From: Onchidella celtica
Lineage: Eukaryota > Mollusca > Gastropoda > Systellommatophora > Onchidiidae
NCBI GenBank assembly: GCA_963931925.1
Contig: OZ007570.1
Span: 30,662,688-30,726,687 of the forward strand
Reading direction: 5' to 3'
DNA length: 64,000 nt
Shown here: piece by piece, positions 12,020-24,318 of the stretch
Position numbering within the stretch: the stretch's first letter is position 1
How the letters are laid out: each line of letters starts with the position of its first letter
Translations under genes and position numbers: made by a program
The notes under the pieces: model-generated
Database searches by the model: none
Seen by the model: only the letters and a program-made list of their open reading frames with translations
What the model was told of the DNA's origin: nothing

Positions 12020-13190
12020 GATATAACATCAGAGTACTTATTAACACCAGAGTGGACGGCTCCATTTTTAATGTTGCCAGACTAAAAGCAAAATCTCGTA
12101 CAGAGCATATTATGTTACAAGAGCTCCTCTTCGCAGATGATGCTGCAATCGTGGCCCACGATGAAACCACGCTCCAGGCTCTCATCAATAGCCTTGCCAA
12201 AGCCTGTGACAAATTCATGCTGAGGATCAGTGTCTCAAAAACTGTAGTTTTGACACAAGGCTTGAGAAACCCCAACCCAATCATGCTGAATGGCTCTCCT
12301 CTGGAGCAAGTGGGAAAATTCTGCTACCTAGGCTCAACCATCAGTGGTAGCACAGACATAACAACTGAAATAAATGCCAGAATAGGAAAGGCGGCCACAG
12401 CTTTTGGCAAACTCTCAAAAAGGGTGTGGAACAATAGCAAGCTGACCATCAAAACAAAGGTACTCGTGTACCAAACTTGCGTCCTAAGCACCCTGCTGTA
12501 TGGCTCAGAGACATGGACCACCTACTCCAAACATGAAAGATCCCTCAACTCCTTCCACCTTCGCTGCCTACGCAAAATTCTCAAGATCAAGTGGCAAGAC
12601 AGGATCTCAAATATCGAAGTTCTGAGCCGAGCCAACATTCCATCAACTCAGGCTCTCCTAGGCAAAAAAAGACTGCGGTGGCTTGGACATCTCCACCGTA
12701 TGGAAAATGATCGCATCCCCAGACAAATTCTCTACGGGGAACTTGCTACTGGCAACCGACCCAGAGGTAGGCCACATCTGCGATTCAAAGACACTTGCAA
12801 GGTCACGATGAAAGCATTCAACATCGACCCCAATGAATGGGAGAACCTTGCAAATGATCGAAGCAGATGGAGACAAAAATTGCGCAGTGGCACGCTCGCA
12901 ATAGACTTCAAGGCAAAAGAAACATACCTGACAAAACGACAGAGGCGGAATGAAAACACTCGCCAAAGTGAACCCAAAAGACTGACCTGCAATCACTGCC
13001 ATCGCACTCTCGGGTCAAACATTGGTAGAATAAGCCACGAGAGAAGCTGTCAGTCAAAGTGAAAGTGAATATTCTAGCTGCTAAGACCGTCTGTAAAGAC
13101 GCTAAAGGCCATATATATAGATATAACATCACAAGTATCTACTTGTGACCATGTAAGGATAGATGTCTCATTATAATAATAATAATAGTT
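12020..13190 (+). mobile_element. 5'-truncated LINE (RTE-related), C-terminal RT half
   Basis: A 336-codon open frame (12052-13062) starts within the RT domain. It has the FADD catalytic box (LLFADDAAIVAHDE), the LGSTISG and RIGKAATAFGKLSKRVW segments, a LLYGSETW block, a LRWLGHLHRM block, and a C-terminal zinc finger (CNHCHRTLG, then H and C). Homology to the minus-strand LINE next door (13195-15405) extends upstream of the first Met to about 12026, so the copy is truncated and has lost the endonuclease and N-terminal RT. It ends in ATA/ATT-rich sequence near 13190. It is fairly young: the remaining frame is undamaged over 1 kb. Assignment to RTE versus a related clade is uncertain. Confidence 0.9.
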
Positions 13191-13194
13191 CGTC

Positions 13195-15405
13195 CATCAG
13201 GTATGATGATGACCTTAACAACACCAGAGGAATAAAGAACAGAAATTGTTGAGAATTTCAACACATGGACAATAAAGAGAAGTAAAGGACACAGAGGAAA
13301 GACTGTTCTTTCATGACTTATGGCTTCTCATGTGACTGATAAGTCCTATTTTTGCCCTGCAGACCCTTCCGCATAACTGACAAGAGTGCTCCGTTGGTTC
13401 AGTACCACTGGGCCTTTTCTTGCGCCGTTCTCTTTTTTTGATAGCCTGCTGGACTCTGTCAGCTTCCCATGCTTTGCTGCCTCTGGTAAGGGCCGCCCTC
13501 CAATTTGCACGATCAAGCGAGAGCTTTTCCCACTCACTCACATCAATGGCAAAGGCCTTCAGTGATTGCTTGAGAGTGTCTTTGTAACGTCTCTTTGGGG
13601 CCCCAACATTCCTCGTTCCATTGGAGAGCTCAGAGAAGAAGATTTGCTTAGAGAGTCTGGAGTCGGGCATTCTGACAACATGTCCTGCCCAACGTAGCTG
13701 AATTTTTTTCAGGTGACAGAAGATGCTCAATTCCTTGGCACGATTGAGGACCTCAGTGTCTGGAATTTTATCCTGCCATTTGATCCTTAGGATCTTTCTA
13801 AGGCAGGCCAGATGAAAGTGATTTAGCTTTCTGGCATGCGATTGGTACACTGTCCAGGTTTCAGCCCCATAGAGTAGGGTGGGAAGGACCACAGCATTGT
13901 ACACTTTCAGCTTAGTGTCTGTGCGAATGCCGGCGACATCCCATACTCTCTTTCGAAGCCTGCCAAATGCAGAGCTGGCTTTGCTGATTCTTGAGAGAAT
14001 TTCAGTATCAACACGAGCCGCGGAAGACAGTGTACTGCCAAGATAGGTGAAGTTCTCCGACACCTTCAGAAGACTGTCATGGACTTTGATATTTGGGGTC
14101 ACAGGATACTTGTCATCTGGAGTAGGCTGATGGAGCACTTCCGTCTTCTTTGTGCTTATTGTGAGGCCAAAGTTGTCACAGGCACTAGAGAACTTATCAA
14201 CACAGTTTTGCATGCTATCCTCATCGTGTGCCAGAAGTGCACAATCATCAGCAAATAGTAGGTCACAGACTTGAGTACTTTTGGTTTTGGTTTTTGCCTG
14301 AAGTCTCCTGAGGTTGAATAGACTGCCATCAGTTCGGTACTTGATGCTTACCCCTTGAGGAGGAGAGCTAAAGGCTTCTTGTAGCATTGCAGAGAACATG
14401 ATGCTGAACAGAGTTGGGGCTAAGACACAACCCTGTTTTACCCCATTTGTGACAGCAAAGGGCTCTGAAACACTGCCGTTGATTTTGACTGCAGCTTGCA
14501 TGCCATCATGAAACTGGCGCACTATTGTGATGAATTCGGGTGGACACCCAAACTTCGCCAAGATTTTCCAGAGGCCTTCACGACACACTGTGTCAAATTC
14601 TTTTGTGAGGTCAACAAATGTGATATACAGCGCTTTATTTTGTTCCATGCATTTTTCCTGAATCTGTCTGGCAGCAAAAATCATATCCGCCGTTCCCCTC
14701 TCTTTACGAAAGCCACATTGGCTCTCGGGAAGCAAGTCATTTGGCGATTCAGAAGCATTCTTGCCAATATTTTGCCAGCAATTGAAAGTAGAGAGATTCC
14801 CCGATGGTTGTCACAGACTTGGCTGTCCCCTTTGTTTTTGTACAGATGGATGATTGAAGCATCTTTGAAGTCCTGTGGCAGCTTCCCTGCTTTCAACATA
14901 TGATTGAACAACTCGGTCAACCTTTCAATAAGCTTTTCTCCACCGAAGGCATACACCTCAGCAGGAATTGAATCCACGCCTGGTGATTTGTTAAAGGACA
15001 TCTGATTTGTGGCAGTTCGGGTCTCATTTGCTGTGAATGGCTTGGCAAGAGCTGCATTAATAGGAGTCTGAGGCAGGCGGTCAATGGACTCAGTATTTAT
15101 ATTTGATGGCCGATTTAGCACACCTCCGAAATGTTCTGCCCAACGCTGAATTATGGCATTCAATTCAACAATGCGTGTTGAACCATCTGACGCAAGAAGT
15201 GGCGTAGTGCCAGAGCGGGATGGTCCAAACACAGCTCGGAGGCTCTCAAAGAACTTTCTAGTCTTGTTTGTGTCGGCATATTTCTGAGTTTCTCTTACTC
15301 GCTCTTCAAGCCAGTCATTTTTCATTTTCCTCAGCTTCTTCTGGAGTACACCCTTACATGCACGCAGTGCATCAGCTTTTGCCCGGGCATTACTTTCCAA
15401 CGAAA
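13195..15405 (-). mobile_element. 5'-truncated LINE (RTE-related) with one frameshift
   Basis: Two overlapping minus-strand frames cover the connector and N-terminal RT (14681-15400: NHRGISLLSIAGKIL motif) and the rest of RT plus C-terminus (13311-14735: QCGFRKERGTADM, FADDCALLAHDE, LLYGAETW, LRWAGHVVRM, final zinc finger CQLCGRVCRAKIGLISHMRSH). A single frame change near 14735-14760 separates them. There is no endonuclease domain, so the copy is truncated at about 15405. The 3' end (ggtcatcatcatacctgatg on the minus strand) reaches about 13195, directly against the tail of the plus-strand LINE. It shares the family of that element but is clearly divergent from it. Confidence 0.92.
13311..14735 (-). 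pseudogene. LINE reverse transcriptase, main open frame
   Basis: 474 codons holding RT motifs from QCGFRKERGTADM through VTNGVKQGCVLAPTLF, the FADD box, the thumb-like region and a C-terminal C2H2-like finger. It lost continuity with its upstream part by a frameshift, so it is not a functional polyprotein. It would act as the target-primed reverse transcriptase of the element. Confidence 0.88.
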
Positions 15406-15474
15406 CGGTTAACTGGTATTTGAATTTTAATCTAATTAGCCTATTCTGTGTGTTTGTATTATTTATGTGTGATA

Positions 15475-15680
15475 TGTTTTGTACATATCTGAAATATAAT
15501 TATAATATTAATTAATGATTTGTTAAATTCGTAACCTTAATTTGACGGCCTCTGGTCACTGATACACATGTACATTTTGTTAAATGTTCCAAGAATGAGA
15601 CTGTTACAAAATTAAGCCGTGGGTGATCAGTAGGCCTAATTGCTAAATGTCACGCATAATATCTAAGTTCCATTCTAAGT
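15475..15680 (+). repeat. Duplicated block Y (partner at 27585-27760)
   Basis: Shares ttttgtacatatct, aatataattataatatta, acacatgtacattttgttaa and atgttccaagaatgagact with 27585-27760 at high identity. It carries TAGGCCTA at 15631-15638. In both places the block abuts a LINE (LINE 5' truncation point here, LINE 3' tail at the partner). Confidence 0.88.
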
Positions 15681-16453
15681 CTTTAACATTAAACTAGGAC
15701 TGTAATCCACGACTAAGTTCCAGTTATACGTACACTGTATCTCAATATAATGTACAGATTTTGTGTCATGTTACCTTATCGAATACACTTATGATATTTG
15801 ATTTAATTTACATGGAATAATATTTGAATAACAATTATGTCTTACATCTGCAGTGACCTCCTTTCGTTGGAAGGTAATGCACTCATCAGCCACACAACAA
15901 GGCATTTCGGTTTTCGCCCGCACCAGGGAAGCAGTTCTCTCTTGAATGCGTTTCAGGATTACATGTAAGTAAGTGTTTCACTTGTGTTTTACATACTAGT
16001 GATAAATAACGATATGTGACTGTTACAGTGTCAGCTCTTGTGTCTGTGACCTGTTTGAATTTCTTTAAATCATCTCTACACCCGTCAGAGCAAGTGTGTT
16101 GTTTCTGTGTGAGTACTGAATCTCATAAAACGTGACTATAATTTGCTTTAGTAAACGTAAATTATCACAGACTGCAGGAATGTACAGTTTGTCATTATTT
16201 TACTACATTTTTAATTGTTTTCCTTTTCCCTAGTCTCTCGGCCCTTTTACTGCAAACATCTTGGTATCTATTATAGTTTGTGCTAAAAAATCGTTAAATT
16301 AAAATTTCCTGTCTAATGAAAATGGATTTGAAGAACTCCAAAACACACAAACCTTAGCCAAGAATCAATTTCCTTACCACAAATTAATATCTACAGTACA
16401 GCTAGGCAGAAAATGGGTATTTTCATTAAACATCCTGGCTGACCAAACGACTG

Positions 16454-16512
<59 letters not shown>

Positions 16513-17650
16513 ATCGTGCTTTCCATTGTTAAAGACGAATATTTTCTAACTTTCCCCCTTCTAATGCACGTCGGGCAAATTTTGACATCATCATGGGCCC
16601 CTAGGCAGATTCCTTTTGTAATACATGTACTCAGAATTTTTTACCCATTTCAAAAACTAATGTCAGTTTGCGTGCATGGGGCCCCCTAAACCCTTGGAGC
16701 TCACAGAATGCTCATGCGTTGAGTCGGCTCTGGCTCCGTACGCACAGTGCAGCAACACTCAGCCCTCGCATTCCCCTGGTCGTATATTTTCTGCTTCTCA
16801 TGCACATACTGTTATATATAATGTTCACCACCTGCTCATAGGCTCTGATACTTTGTTTTTATTTATTGTTTAAATCACCGAAGTGTTAGTGATGAATGAG
16901 AGTGGTACAGAACGGAGCGAGAATGGTAGGTTGATCGATCGCCACCACTTGTTCGAAGACTGCAAGAAATGCTTATGGGTGTTGGCTAGCAGTGAAGTTT
17001 CAGATTCAGGATTATGTATCATGGCCATCAACTGACCTCAGACAGGGGCTTGGCTTGACGTAAACCCTGTATACACCTAGCAAATGTATGACAAATGCTT
17101 GGAAAATCTCAATTGGAAATACCGCAGACAAAATGCATATTTTCGGCTTGAGAAGCAAGCGACAGTTTCATGGAATGCTTGGAGCTGCACCAGCCAAACC
17201 ACGTAATCAAGTTGAGTCTTTGTGACATGTGCCAACAAATCAAAACACAACAACAACAACAACAACACACGGCATGTAAACTCTAGAACTTTGGTTAATA
17301 TTATGTATTGTTGTTGTAAATTAATGTTATATCATGTTCGAGAAAGAATGGAGAAAATAGAAGAGTGATTTATCACAATCTATTTGGATTTATTGTTTCC
17401 AAAGACCGTGGCGAAATAACCCAACTGATTGGACATTCGCCAGGTGTGAGGTAACTAAAGTCTCTGTTAATTTCTATTTGTCGGCCTCTCAATCACATTC
17501 TTCACGCCCTTCTTCTATTCACCGGCATACCATGAATCATCCACTGCCACCAGATATAATTTTCTTGTAAAATGCGCGTGCCCAAATGTCGACTGTCATG
17601 TCCTTTATCTTTCAACCGATAAATATTTTCAAGGAACAGCTTTCATACCA
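15681..17650. other. No gene recognised; (TAAA)n inside
   Basis: AT-rich DNA with a TAAA microsatellite at 16453-16514. A 110-bp stretch at 15854-15963 is bounded by good acceptor and donor sequences, but no protein family can be recognised in it. Confidence 0.4.
16453..16514. repeat. (TAAA)n microsatellite
   Basis: About fifteen uninterrupted AAAT units. Confidence 0.97.
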
Positions 17651-17654
17651 AAAC

Positions 17655-17850
17655 ACTCTTACTGCTTTTGTCCACAGCATCCGCTCCACTATTTTTACGG
17701 AAAATGACGTATGAAAAACTCTCTTTCCCAATATGGCGGTGGGGAGCGGATGCTGTGGACAAAATTTAATATAGAGAAGCAAAGAGTGTTTTACGTCATT
17801 GTTTGTAAAAATAGCGGAGAGGATGCCGCGGACAAGAGCAGTTAAGCTGG
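17655..17850. mobile_element. 190-bp MITE with an extra internal repeat of its end
   Basis: Left arm 17658-17725 (ttgtccacagcatccgctcc onward) is the imperfect reverse complement of right arm 17785-17848 (ending gaggatgccgcggacaagag). A third, inverted copy of the end (ggagcggatgctgtggacaa) lies in the middle at about 17742-17762. No coding sequence. Confidence 0.8.
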
Positions 17851-17960
17851 TACTACATACGAATCATATACGATAGAGGTGTCGGGGCAAAGTTACGGAG
17901 AGAGTATTTCTTATTCGCCTTGACTTTTTAAGACAAAGACACCACTCACATTCTCTCTCC

Positions 17961-17992
<32 letters not shown>

Positions 17993-18118
17993 GCAGAATA
18001 TGAGCAAAATTTTTCACTTACCGCGGCTTCAGGCTTTGGGGTATTAATATTTTTCTAATGAATTTAGGAATTTGACTTGCATCACCCCTGGGCCTTTCCG
18101 CAATAAGAATCTTACTTT

Positions 18119-18119
18119 T

Positions 18120-18155
<36 letters not shown>

Positions 18156-18156
18156 T
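18119..18156. repeat. (ACA)n microsatellite
   Basis: Uninterrupted CAA/ACA triplets. A CT/CA-rich tract lies at 17940-17992 nearby. Confidence 0.9.
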
Positions 18157-18159
18157 ACC

Positions 18160-18975
18160 TACAACAACAAAAACTGAACACATTTAGTGCGATTAATTTC
18201 GATCTTATCGTTCAGTGTTACTCCCCATAAAAAACAAAACAAAGCATGTGCATGTTAAGCTCAATTGGTGTTGATCACGATCAATCAGAGTTACGGTACT
18301 CCAGTTTACACCATGTATCTAGAACTAGGTCACATTAAAAACATTTGGATTTGACGCTAGGTCTTATATAACTGATTGTTACTCTAGAATGTTACGTAGA
18401 AATACACAGATTTGATAAAGTTGATTGTCCACCAGCAATGTGTAAAGAGAGACGCAGAACGAAACTTCCGATCACACTTTTAAATTCTACTTGAAGGAAA
18501 TGTGTCTCTTTTATAGGCTAGCAAAACAAAAAACAAAAAAAAACCGTAAGTAAATAACAAAAAAAAGACTGACTTTTGTCCGAAATGGACGTGTCCTGCT
18601 GTTGCTTTGTTAAAAAAAAGCGCACACTGAACACAAACACACAAACACACACCTTCGAGCACACGAAATGGTAAAACTGGGAACCAATTTTGCCGATATG
18701 AAGCTGGCTATGCGGGCGATTGCATCGCTTTATCCACTTCATACATCTTTCTCGTTTTGTTTTTGGGCTGTGGAAATATTTTGAAAGTCACCCCTTTCAT
18801 ATCCTCATGATCTTTTCGCCTTGAGTCGCTTTTACACACGCCCCGGGGGCATGTTTTGTTAACCACAGTTCCGATTCAAACTCTTAATGCGTAGGCTTAA
18901 GGGCAGTGCGGTCAGCTGTCCCCCTTCTAAAAATAGACGCCGGGGGATTCCTAGAATGCGCTAGTCGAGACAAGT
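18160..18975. other. No gene recognised
   Basis: Unique-looking DNA. Short open frames only, none with a domain. Confidence 0.4.
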
Positions 18976-18980
18976 CTATT

Positions 18981-19516
18981 TGTGAGTGTGCATGAGAAAA
19001 CCCGGTATAAGTCGGCAGAGCTGATTTTGAGAAAAACGGCTTTGAAGTGAAAATATGGGTCCGACACAAACTTCCAACTTGGCTGTTGTTTAGGGGACCG
19101 TGGCATGTTACAGGGTAAACTGTAGACGAGCAGTGAACACTACTCACTATGATCTCTATAACGGCTTTGTAATTAGACTACGGTCTCCTAACGAGAACCA
19201 AAAACTTCCGACTTGGCTGTTTCTAGGGGACCGTGGCATGTTACAGGGTAAACTGTAGATGAGCAGTGAACACTACTCACTATGATCTCTATAATTGCTT
19301 AGTTATTAGACTACGGTCTCCTAACAGCAATCACTCCAATATTACTTGGTTAATTAGCTATTGCCACTTTTAAGATTAAATGTCGTTTTCTCAAAATCTT
19401 GTTTTAGGGGGGTCATGGTCTTCAATTTATCAGAAATGTCTTGTCTTTTATTATATATACAGAACTCAAAATGTCATATTGCCGACTTATGCCGGGTTTT
19501 CTCATGCACACTCACA
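18981..19516 (+). mobile_element. 540-bp MITE family, copy B
   Basis: Same inverted ends and the same two internal tandem units as copy A (10397-10935), in the same orientation and highly similar. It is flanked by TT on both sides rather than TA. Confidence 0.92.
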
Positions 19517-19800
19517 TTTATCGTCAAAATTTGAGATAGTGCCCCCAAGTTTCAAATAATTTGGTAGTGTAATTGGGAAGTTTTAGCTGCTTACATGTTC
19601 ACCCTCTAGCTCCATGATGATGATGATGATGATGATTACTGTTTTACACCTTTCTCTCAGTTGTGTCCAATGTATGCTCAGGCATTAGGCTAACTGACAG
19701 TGATTTGATTGGAGATAATCTGCAGTATGTTGTTGAATAGGCTCCTATTCTATATTAGTGATTCGTGTTTGAGTGATCACATGTTTCATCTTGATAATAT

Positions 19801-20337
19801 GTGAGTGTGCATGGGAAAACCCACACAAAGTCGGCAGAGCTGATTTTGAGAAAAACGGCTTTGAAGTGAAAATATGGGTCCGACACAAACTTCCAACTTA
19901 GCTGTTGTTTAGGGGACCGTGGCATGTTACAGTGTAAACTGTAGACGAGCAGTGAACACTACTCACAATGATCTCTATAACGCTTTGTAATTAGACTACG
20001 GTCTCCTAACAAGATCTAAAAACTTCCGACTTGGCTGTTTCTAGAGGACAGTGGCATGTTACAGGGTAAACTGTAGACGAGCAGTGAACACTACTCACTA
20101 TGATCTCTATAACGGCTTAGTTATTAGACTACGGTCTCCTAACAGCAATCACTCCAATATTACTTGGTCAATTAGCTATTGCCACTTATAGAATTAAATG
20201 CCGTTTTCTCAAAATCTTGTTTTAGGGAGGTCACTGACTTCAATTTATCAGAAATATCTTGTCTTTTATTATATGTACAGAACTCAAAATGTCATGTTGC
20301 CGACTTTGTGTGGGTTTTCCCATGCTCCCACACACAT
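19801..20337 (+). mobile_element. 540-bp MITE family, copy C
   Basis: Third copy, same orientation, starting 284 bp after copy B ends. The right terminus is slightly altered (catgctcccacacaca). The 284-bp spacer contains a GAT trinucleotide repeat (about 19615-19636) and is otherwise unique. Confidence 0.92.
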
Positions 20338-20445
20338 TATGCGTGATACAAATTTAAAGTCCACTCTTTACAAAGATACGCTAAAAGTTTTTGGGACGCT
20401 CTAAAAATATATTTATCAGGCATATTCACCATCTCGAGATTCAGT

Positions 20446-20492
20446 GTGTACACGGGGAGGGGGTGGGGGGGGGGTGAGGGGGGGGGGGGGAG
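20446..20492. repeat. G-rich tract with quadruplex potential
   Basis: Five or more runs of at least five G within about 45 bp on the + strand, followed by a CT-rich tract. It could form a G-quadruplex; no gene is nearby. Confidence 0.7.
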
Positions 20493-20859
20493 AAGAAAAT
20501 CTCTCTGTGTGTGACTATCGATAACGCTTTCTCTCTCTCTTTCTCTTTCTGTACATCATGTGGCGTAATTTGTAAATTGGAAAGGCCCGACGGACAAAGT
20601 TACCGGGAATTCCCTTTATTTGGGGAATTACCAAACCAAAATTAATTTTGGTTGCTTCAGTTCATTCAAAAAGTCCAGTGACTAGTATAAAGCTTCACTT
20701 ACAGCTGGACAGTCAGTTTGTTGGGGAATCTAAGGTTTAGATTTTACGATCTGTGAACTATAAATCTGTTTATGTTTTACGTGTTTCATTTCTTTCCACG
20801 CGACACAGATCAACGACTTTAATTTACTCGGCTTCAGAAACATAGGAAATAAGTAATTT

Positions 20860-22010
20860 ATAAATTGAAGGTAAGTGTCTTCCTATATTTTCTCTCTCCG
20901 ACCACAGACATCGTACAGAATCTGTTGCACACACACAAGCACACACGCACGCACGTACACACTTTTAAAACACACAGGAAGATAGGCGTAACTGTCTAGT
21001 TAACTGTTTGTACCACGGAGGTACTAATAACTGTTATTAATAGCTCCATGGTTTGTACTCGTATTTGTAGGGGCTCTGAGTTTTGAACTTATTTTACATT
21101 TTTTATTTGGTCAGTTTTAAAAATTAAAAAACAATGTATTTCAGAATTTCATCTTTCATCTTTTACGAGCTTTTTTCGGGAAGATCTAGACATCTAGATC
21201 AATGTAAGAATTCTGCCCAGCCAGCGACTCCACAGAAATCCGAGCGTAAGATTGACGTCTAGACTGCTCATATGAGTGACATCATTCCTATGTTGATCCA
21301 CTCATTACGACATCACACCGACGTCAATTGGATGTAGGGAATCCGGCTCTATGGTAGTCCTACCAACCCTACGAAACTCTACATCAAATTGATGTCAGAG
21401 GGCTGCTGGCAGGGTATCTAGAAAGAAGATGGGGTAAACAAATAGATTTCACCGTTCTTTATTTTCACCCTGGGGCCATCCATAAAGTATACAAGCTCAG
21501 AGGAGAGTTAGTCCCAGGGTATTAAAAGCATACGGGCATACGGGGTGGGGAGAGTCTTAAGAGCGTATGTATTAAGTTACGGCAAAGAATGGAAAAGTTT
21601 GGTTTCATCTAATATTTTATTTTTGTTTCCAACCGAAAAGGTTCGGGGTTGTATAAAAATGGAATACAGGCTATGTATCCAATGAAACAGTCAAATAGTC
21701 CAAATCAGGGCATTGTCAGACATCCAGCACTCTAATGGTCATACGCTAGTACATGTACACGTGGGGGGAGGGGGGAGGGGGTTGAGGCCAAGCGTATGAA
21801 AAGGATACCGGGGGGGGGGGGGGATCGCCAAAGTCAAACAGATAGCCTTTTTTTTTAATTTGCCGTTATGTTTTATTCATTCAGTTACCTGGCAAAGGGG
21901 AAGTTTTTCTTCATGTAAGTCAATACCATTTAAACTGTCTATAATAACACTGTCCCCGCTGAATGACAGCTGACACACAATTGTCAAAACAAGCATAAAA
22001 GTGTGCTGAA
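20860..22010 (+). repeat. Duplicated block Z (partner at 27895-28380)
   Basis: Scattered homology in the same order as 27895-28380: a CA-rich stretch then caggaagata, ttcagaatttca-ttcatctt with acg, and attca-ttacc-gg-aagggg then tcttc and gtcaat. It is more diverged than blocks X and Y. A near-perfect hairpin (accacggaggtactaataac with its complement) sits at 21013-21054 in this copy. Confidence 0.55.
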
Positions 22011-22554
22011 TACTGTTCTAGAGTACCAGTACTTGGAAAGGCCATTCATAAACTATGGACGCTCGATTTTGGACTTAAGGGACTTTTTTTTATTACCGCC
22101 CTTGATAGATCACTTGTTGATTGGAAGGGATGACATAAAATAATACACTATGTACATGTGCGACTTTTGCACCTCATTCCACGTATTCTTGCCTCTTTTT
22201 CTTCTTTGTTCTGGTTTACGGCCCACCCCAGCGCATCGAATTTGCGACCTTAAATAATTATCTCTGAGTCTAGACCAAGGAATATTTTGTTTGGTTTGGT
22301 TTTACAATAGAAAAGATGTCTCAAAGTGTTCTTTGCATGACGCGCTTCCTTTAAATAAAGCATCTACCGATATTCATTCCAAATCTTCTCTGCAACAGTT
22401 GTTGATGGGTGATATTGTTCCGCTTGTATCAAAAACAAACATTACACCTTTTCAAAGCAGCAATTAGAATGGTAGTATGAAAGAAATGCATTTATTGCAG
22501 AGCATTTTGTGAAATAAAATATCTCAGAGATGGAGATAAGAGAAAGTACAGACA

Positions 22555-23480
22555 GTAAAACACATTCTTATTCATTTAAGCTTAAGTTATAGGTTGGTAA
22601 AGTGGTCTCGTTTATTGTCTAAGATATACATATGTTAATTTTTAAAGTACATTCTTATTCAACAACCGTGTTATAATTGGTAAAATGCATTCTCATTAAT
22701 CAACTACGTTACAGACTGGTAAAGTCCATTCTCATTCATTGACTAACATATAGTTTGGTAAAGTTTCCTCTCATTCAGCACCTGAGTTATAAATTGGTAA
22801 AATACATTCTCAATTCATAAACTAAGATATAGACTGGTAAAGTACATTCTTATTCATAAACTTATTCATAAAAGAAACCATGCATCACCTCTATTGCAGA
22901 GCTTGCACTGGCTGTCAATAGAAAAACGAATAAGGCGTAAGCTGGCTACCCTGTGTGATAAATGTATGTACAAAAACGCACCAGCTTATTTAACTGATCT
23001 TTTGTCTCCTTATGTACCATCACGGCATCTTAAATCATCTACTGACACTAAAAAGTTTAAAATTCCTAAGATGTCCCTTAAGAACATGGGCGAAAAATCT
23101 TTTTGTTTTCAAGGGCCTCAGATTTGGAATTCTCTGCCTCTGTCTTTGAGAGAGACTGCAAATTTTATGAATTTTAAATATCAGCTGAAGGGTCATTTCT
23201 TTACACTCTGAATGTCCATTTTTCGTTTTTCCCTGAGTATGCCTGTGTATTGTGTGTGTGATTACTTGATATAAATGTTGTAAAGCGCTTAGAGCCTGGT
23301 TGTTAACGGGATAGAGCGCTATAAATGCTGTGTATTATTATTATTATTAACAAAGTTTTAGATTGCTTAAGTACATTGTCATTCAATAGCTAAGTTATAG
23401 ATTGGTAAAGAACTTCAGTAACTAAGTAAAAGATTGGTAAAGTATATTCTTACTGAATAACTGAATTGTAGATTCAGCTC
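22555..23480. repeat. Minisatellite of about 45 bp, interrupted by a LINE
   Basis: Imperfect units of the form attggtaaagtacattcttattcataaactaagttatag run from about 22555 to 22880 and resume from about 23355 to 23480. The gap is filled exactly by a LINE 3' fragment, so the array pre-dates that insertion. Confidence 0.85.
22885..23350 (+). mobile_element. LINE 3' fragment (CR1/L2-like C-terminus)
   Basis: The frame 22894-23211 encodes LHWLSIEKRIRRKLATLCDK, then AYLTDLLSPYVPSR, then FCFQGPQIWNSLPLSLRET and a C-terminal KGHFF. This is the standard C-terminal segment of CR1/L2/Rex-type LINE ORF2 after the catalytic RT core. The 3' UTR has gtaaagcgcttagag, gcgctataaatgc and an ATT repeat. It is 5'-truncated and inserted into a minisatellite. 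Confidence 0.82.
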
Positions 23481-23847
23481 ACCAAAAGGAGTATACAGCA
23501 CGCTTGTTTCGGCTTTGTTGTTTATTCAAATCTTATCATTATGTTTAAATAAGAGAGAAAAACGCACGGGTCTGTTTTGGGGAGGCGGTAGAAAGACAGA
23601 TCGAATACATTGTTTCTGTTGCTGTTGCAGTTCACTGCTGAACACAAATGACATTGTGAATTTCTGGATATTTCGGGTTATATTGTTACAGTACGCACGT
23701 TGTACACAAACTGCAATGAAAAACACTATGCCATCCCTCTACCTGGCTACCGTACTACCGCGCTTGCTCGGGCCTCTCCTGTCGATATCCGATGTCGCAC
23801 TAGGCGGCAAGAGAAACATCTTGTTACTTCTATATTCTTTCGCTTGC

Positions 23848-24092
23848 AGGCATTGGCCTATTTACCATTTTAACTCACGCAGGCACCCCCGCCTTTACAT
23901 GCGTCATACATCCATAGAGATACTCATAATACCCCCCCATACATCGGATCTTTCGGTATTGCTTAGTAATCAAGAGCTGACTACAAACTTATTTATGGCC
24001 AATTGCCAACTTTGATGTCGACTCAACTAGAATAGTCTTAAATGGATCATATCAAGTGACCATCACAGACCACAAAGAGCTTACGCAACACG

Positions 24093-24124
<32 letters not shown>

Positions 24125-24318
24125 TTTGAATGTCATGCAAAAAGAACATGGCATTTTTATCATGTTGGCCTACATAACTAAATATAGAAAGATGCAAGCA
24201 AGAGTTTTACAGCTGGTTCACCCGCTTAAGACTTTCTATTACATGTATCTTTCCACATCATATGCTGAAACTACGATTTAATCACTCGTGGATGACATAA
24301 GACGTCAGCACACTTTTT
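23848..24318 (+). repeat. Duplicated block X' (partner at 6713-7060)
   Basis: Second copy of block X with a CA microsatellite (about 24088-24123) and an extra stretch of about 110 bp (near 23975-24080) absent from the first copy. It ends at gtcagcacacttttt, where the LINE at 24319 begins. Confidence 0.85.

Noticed and set aside
15854-15963. Possible orphan exon between ctgcag and gtaagtaag
   Set aside because: Good splice borders and one open frame, but no partner exons or recognisable domain.
24230-24245. TACATGTA at 24237 as another excision footprint
   Set aside because: The sister copy has TTCATGTT of equal length, so this octamer arose by substitution.
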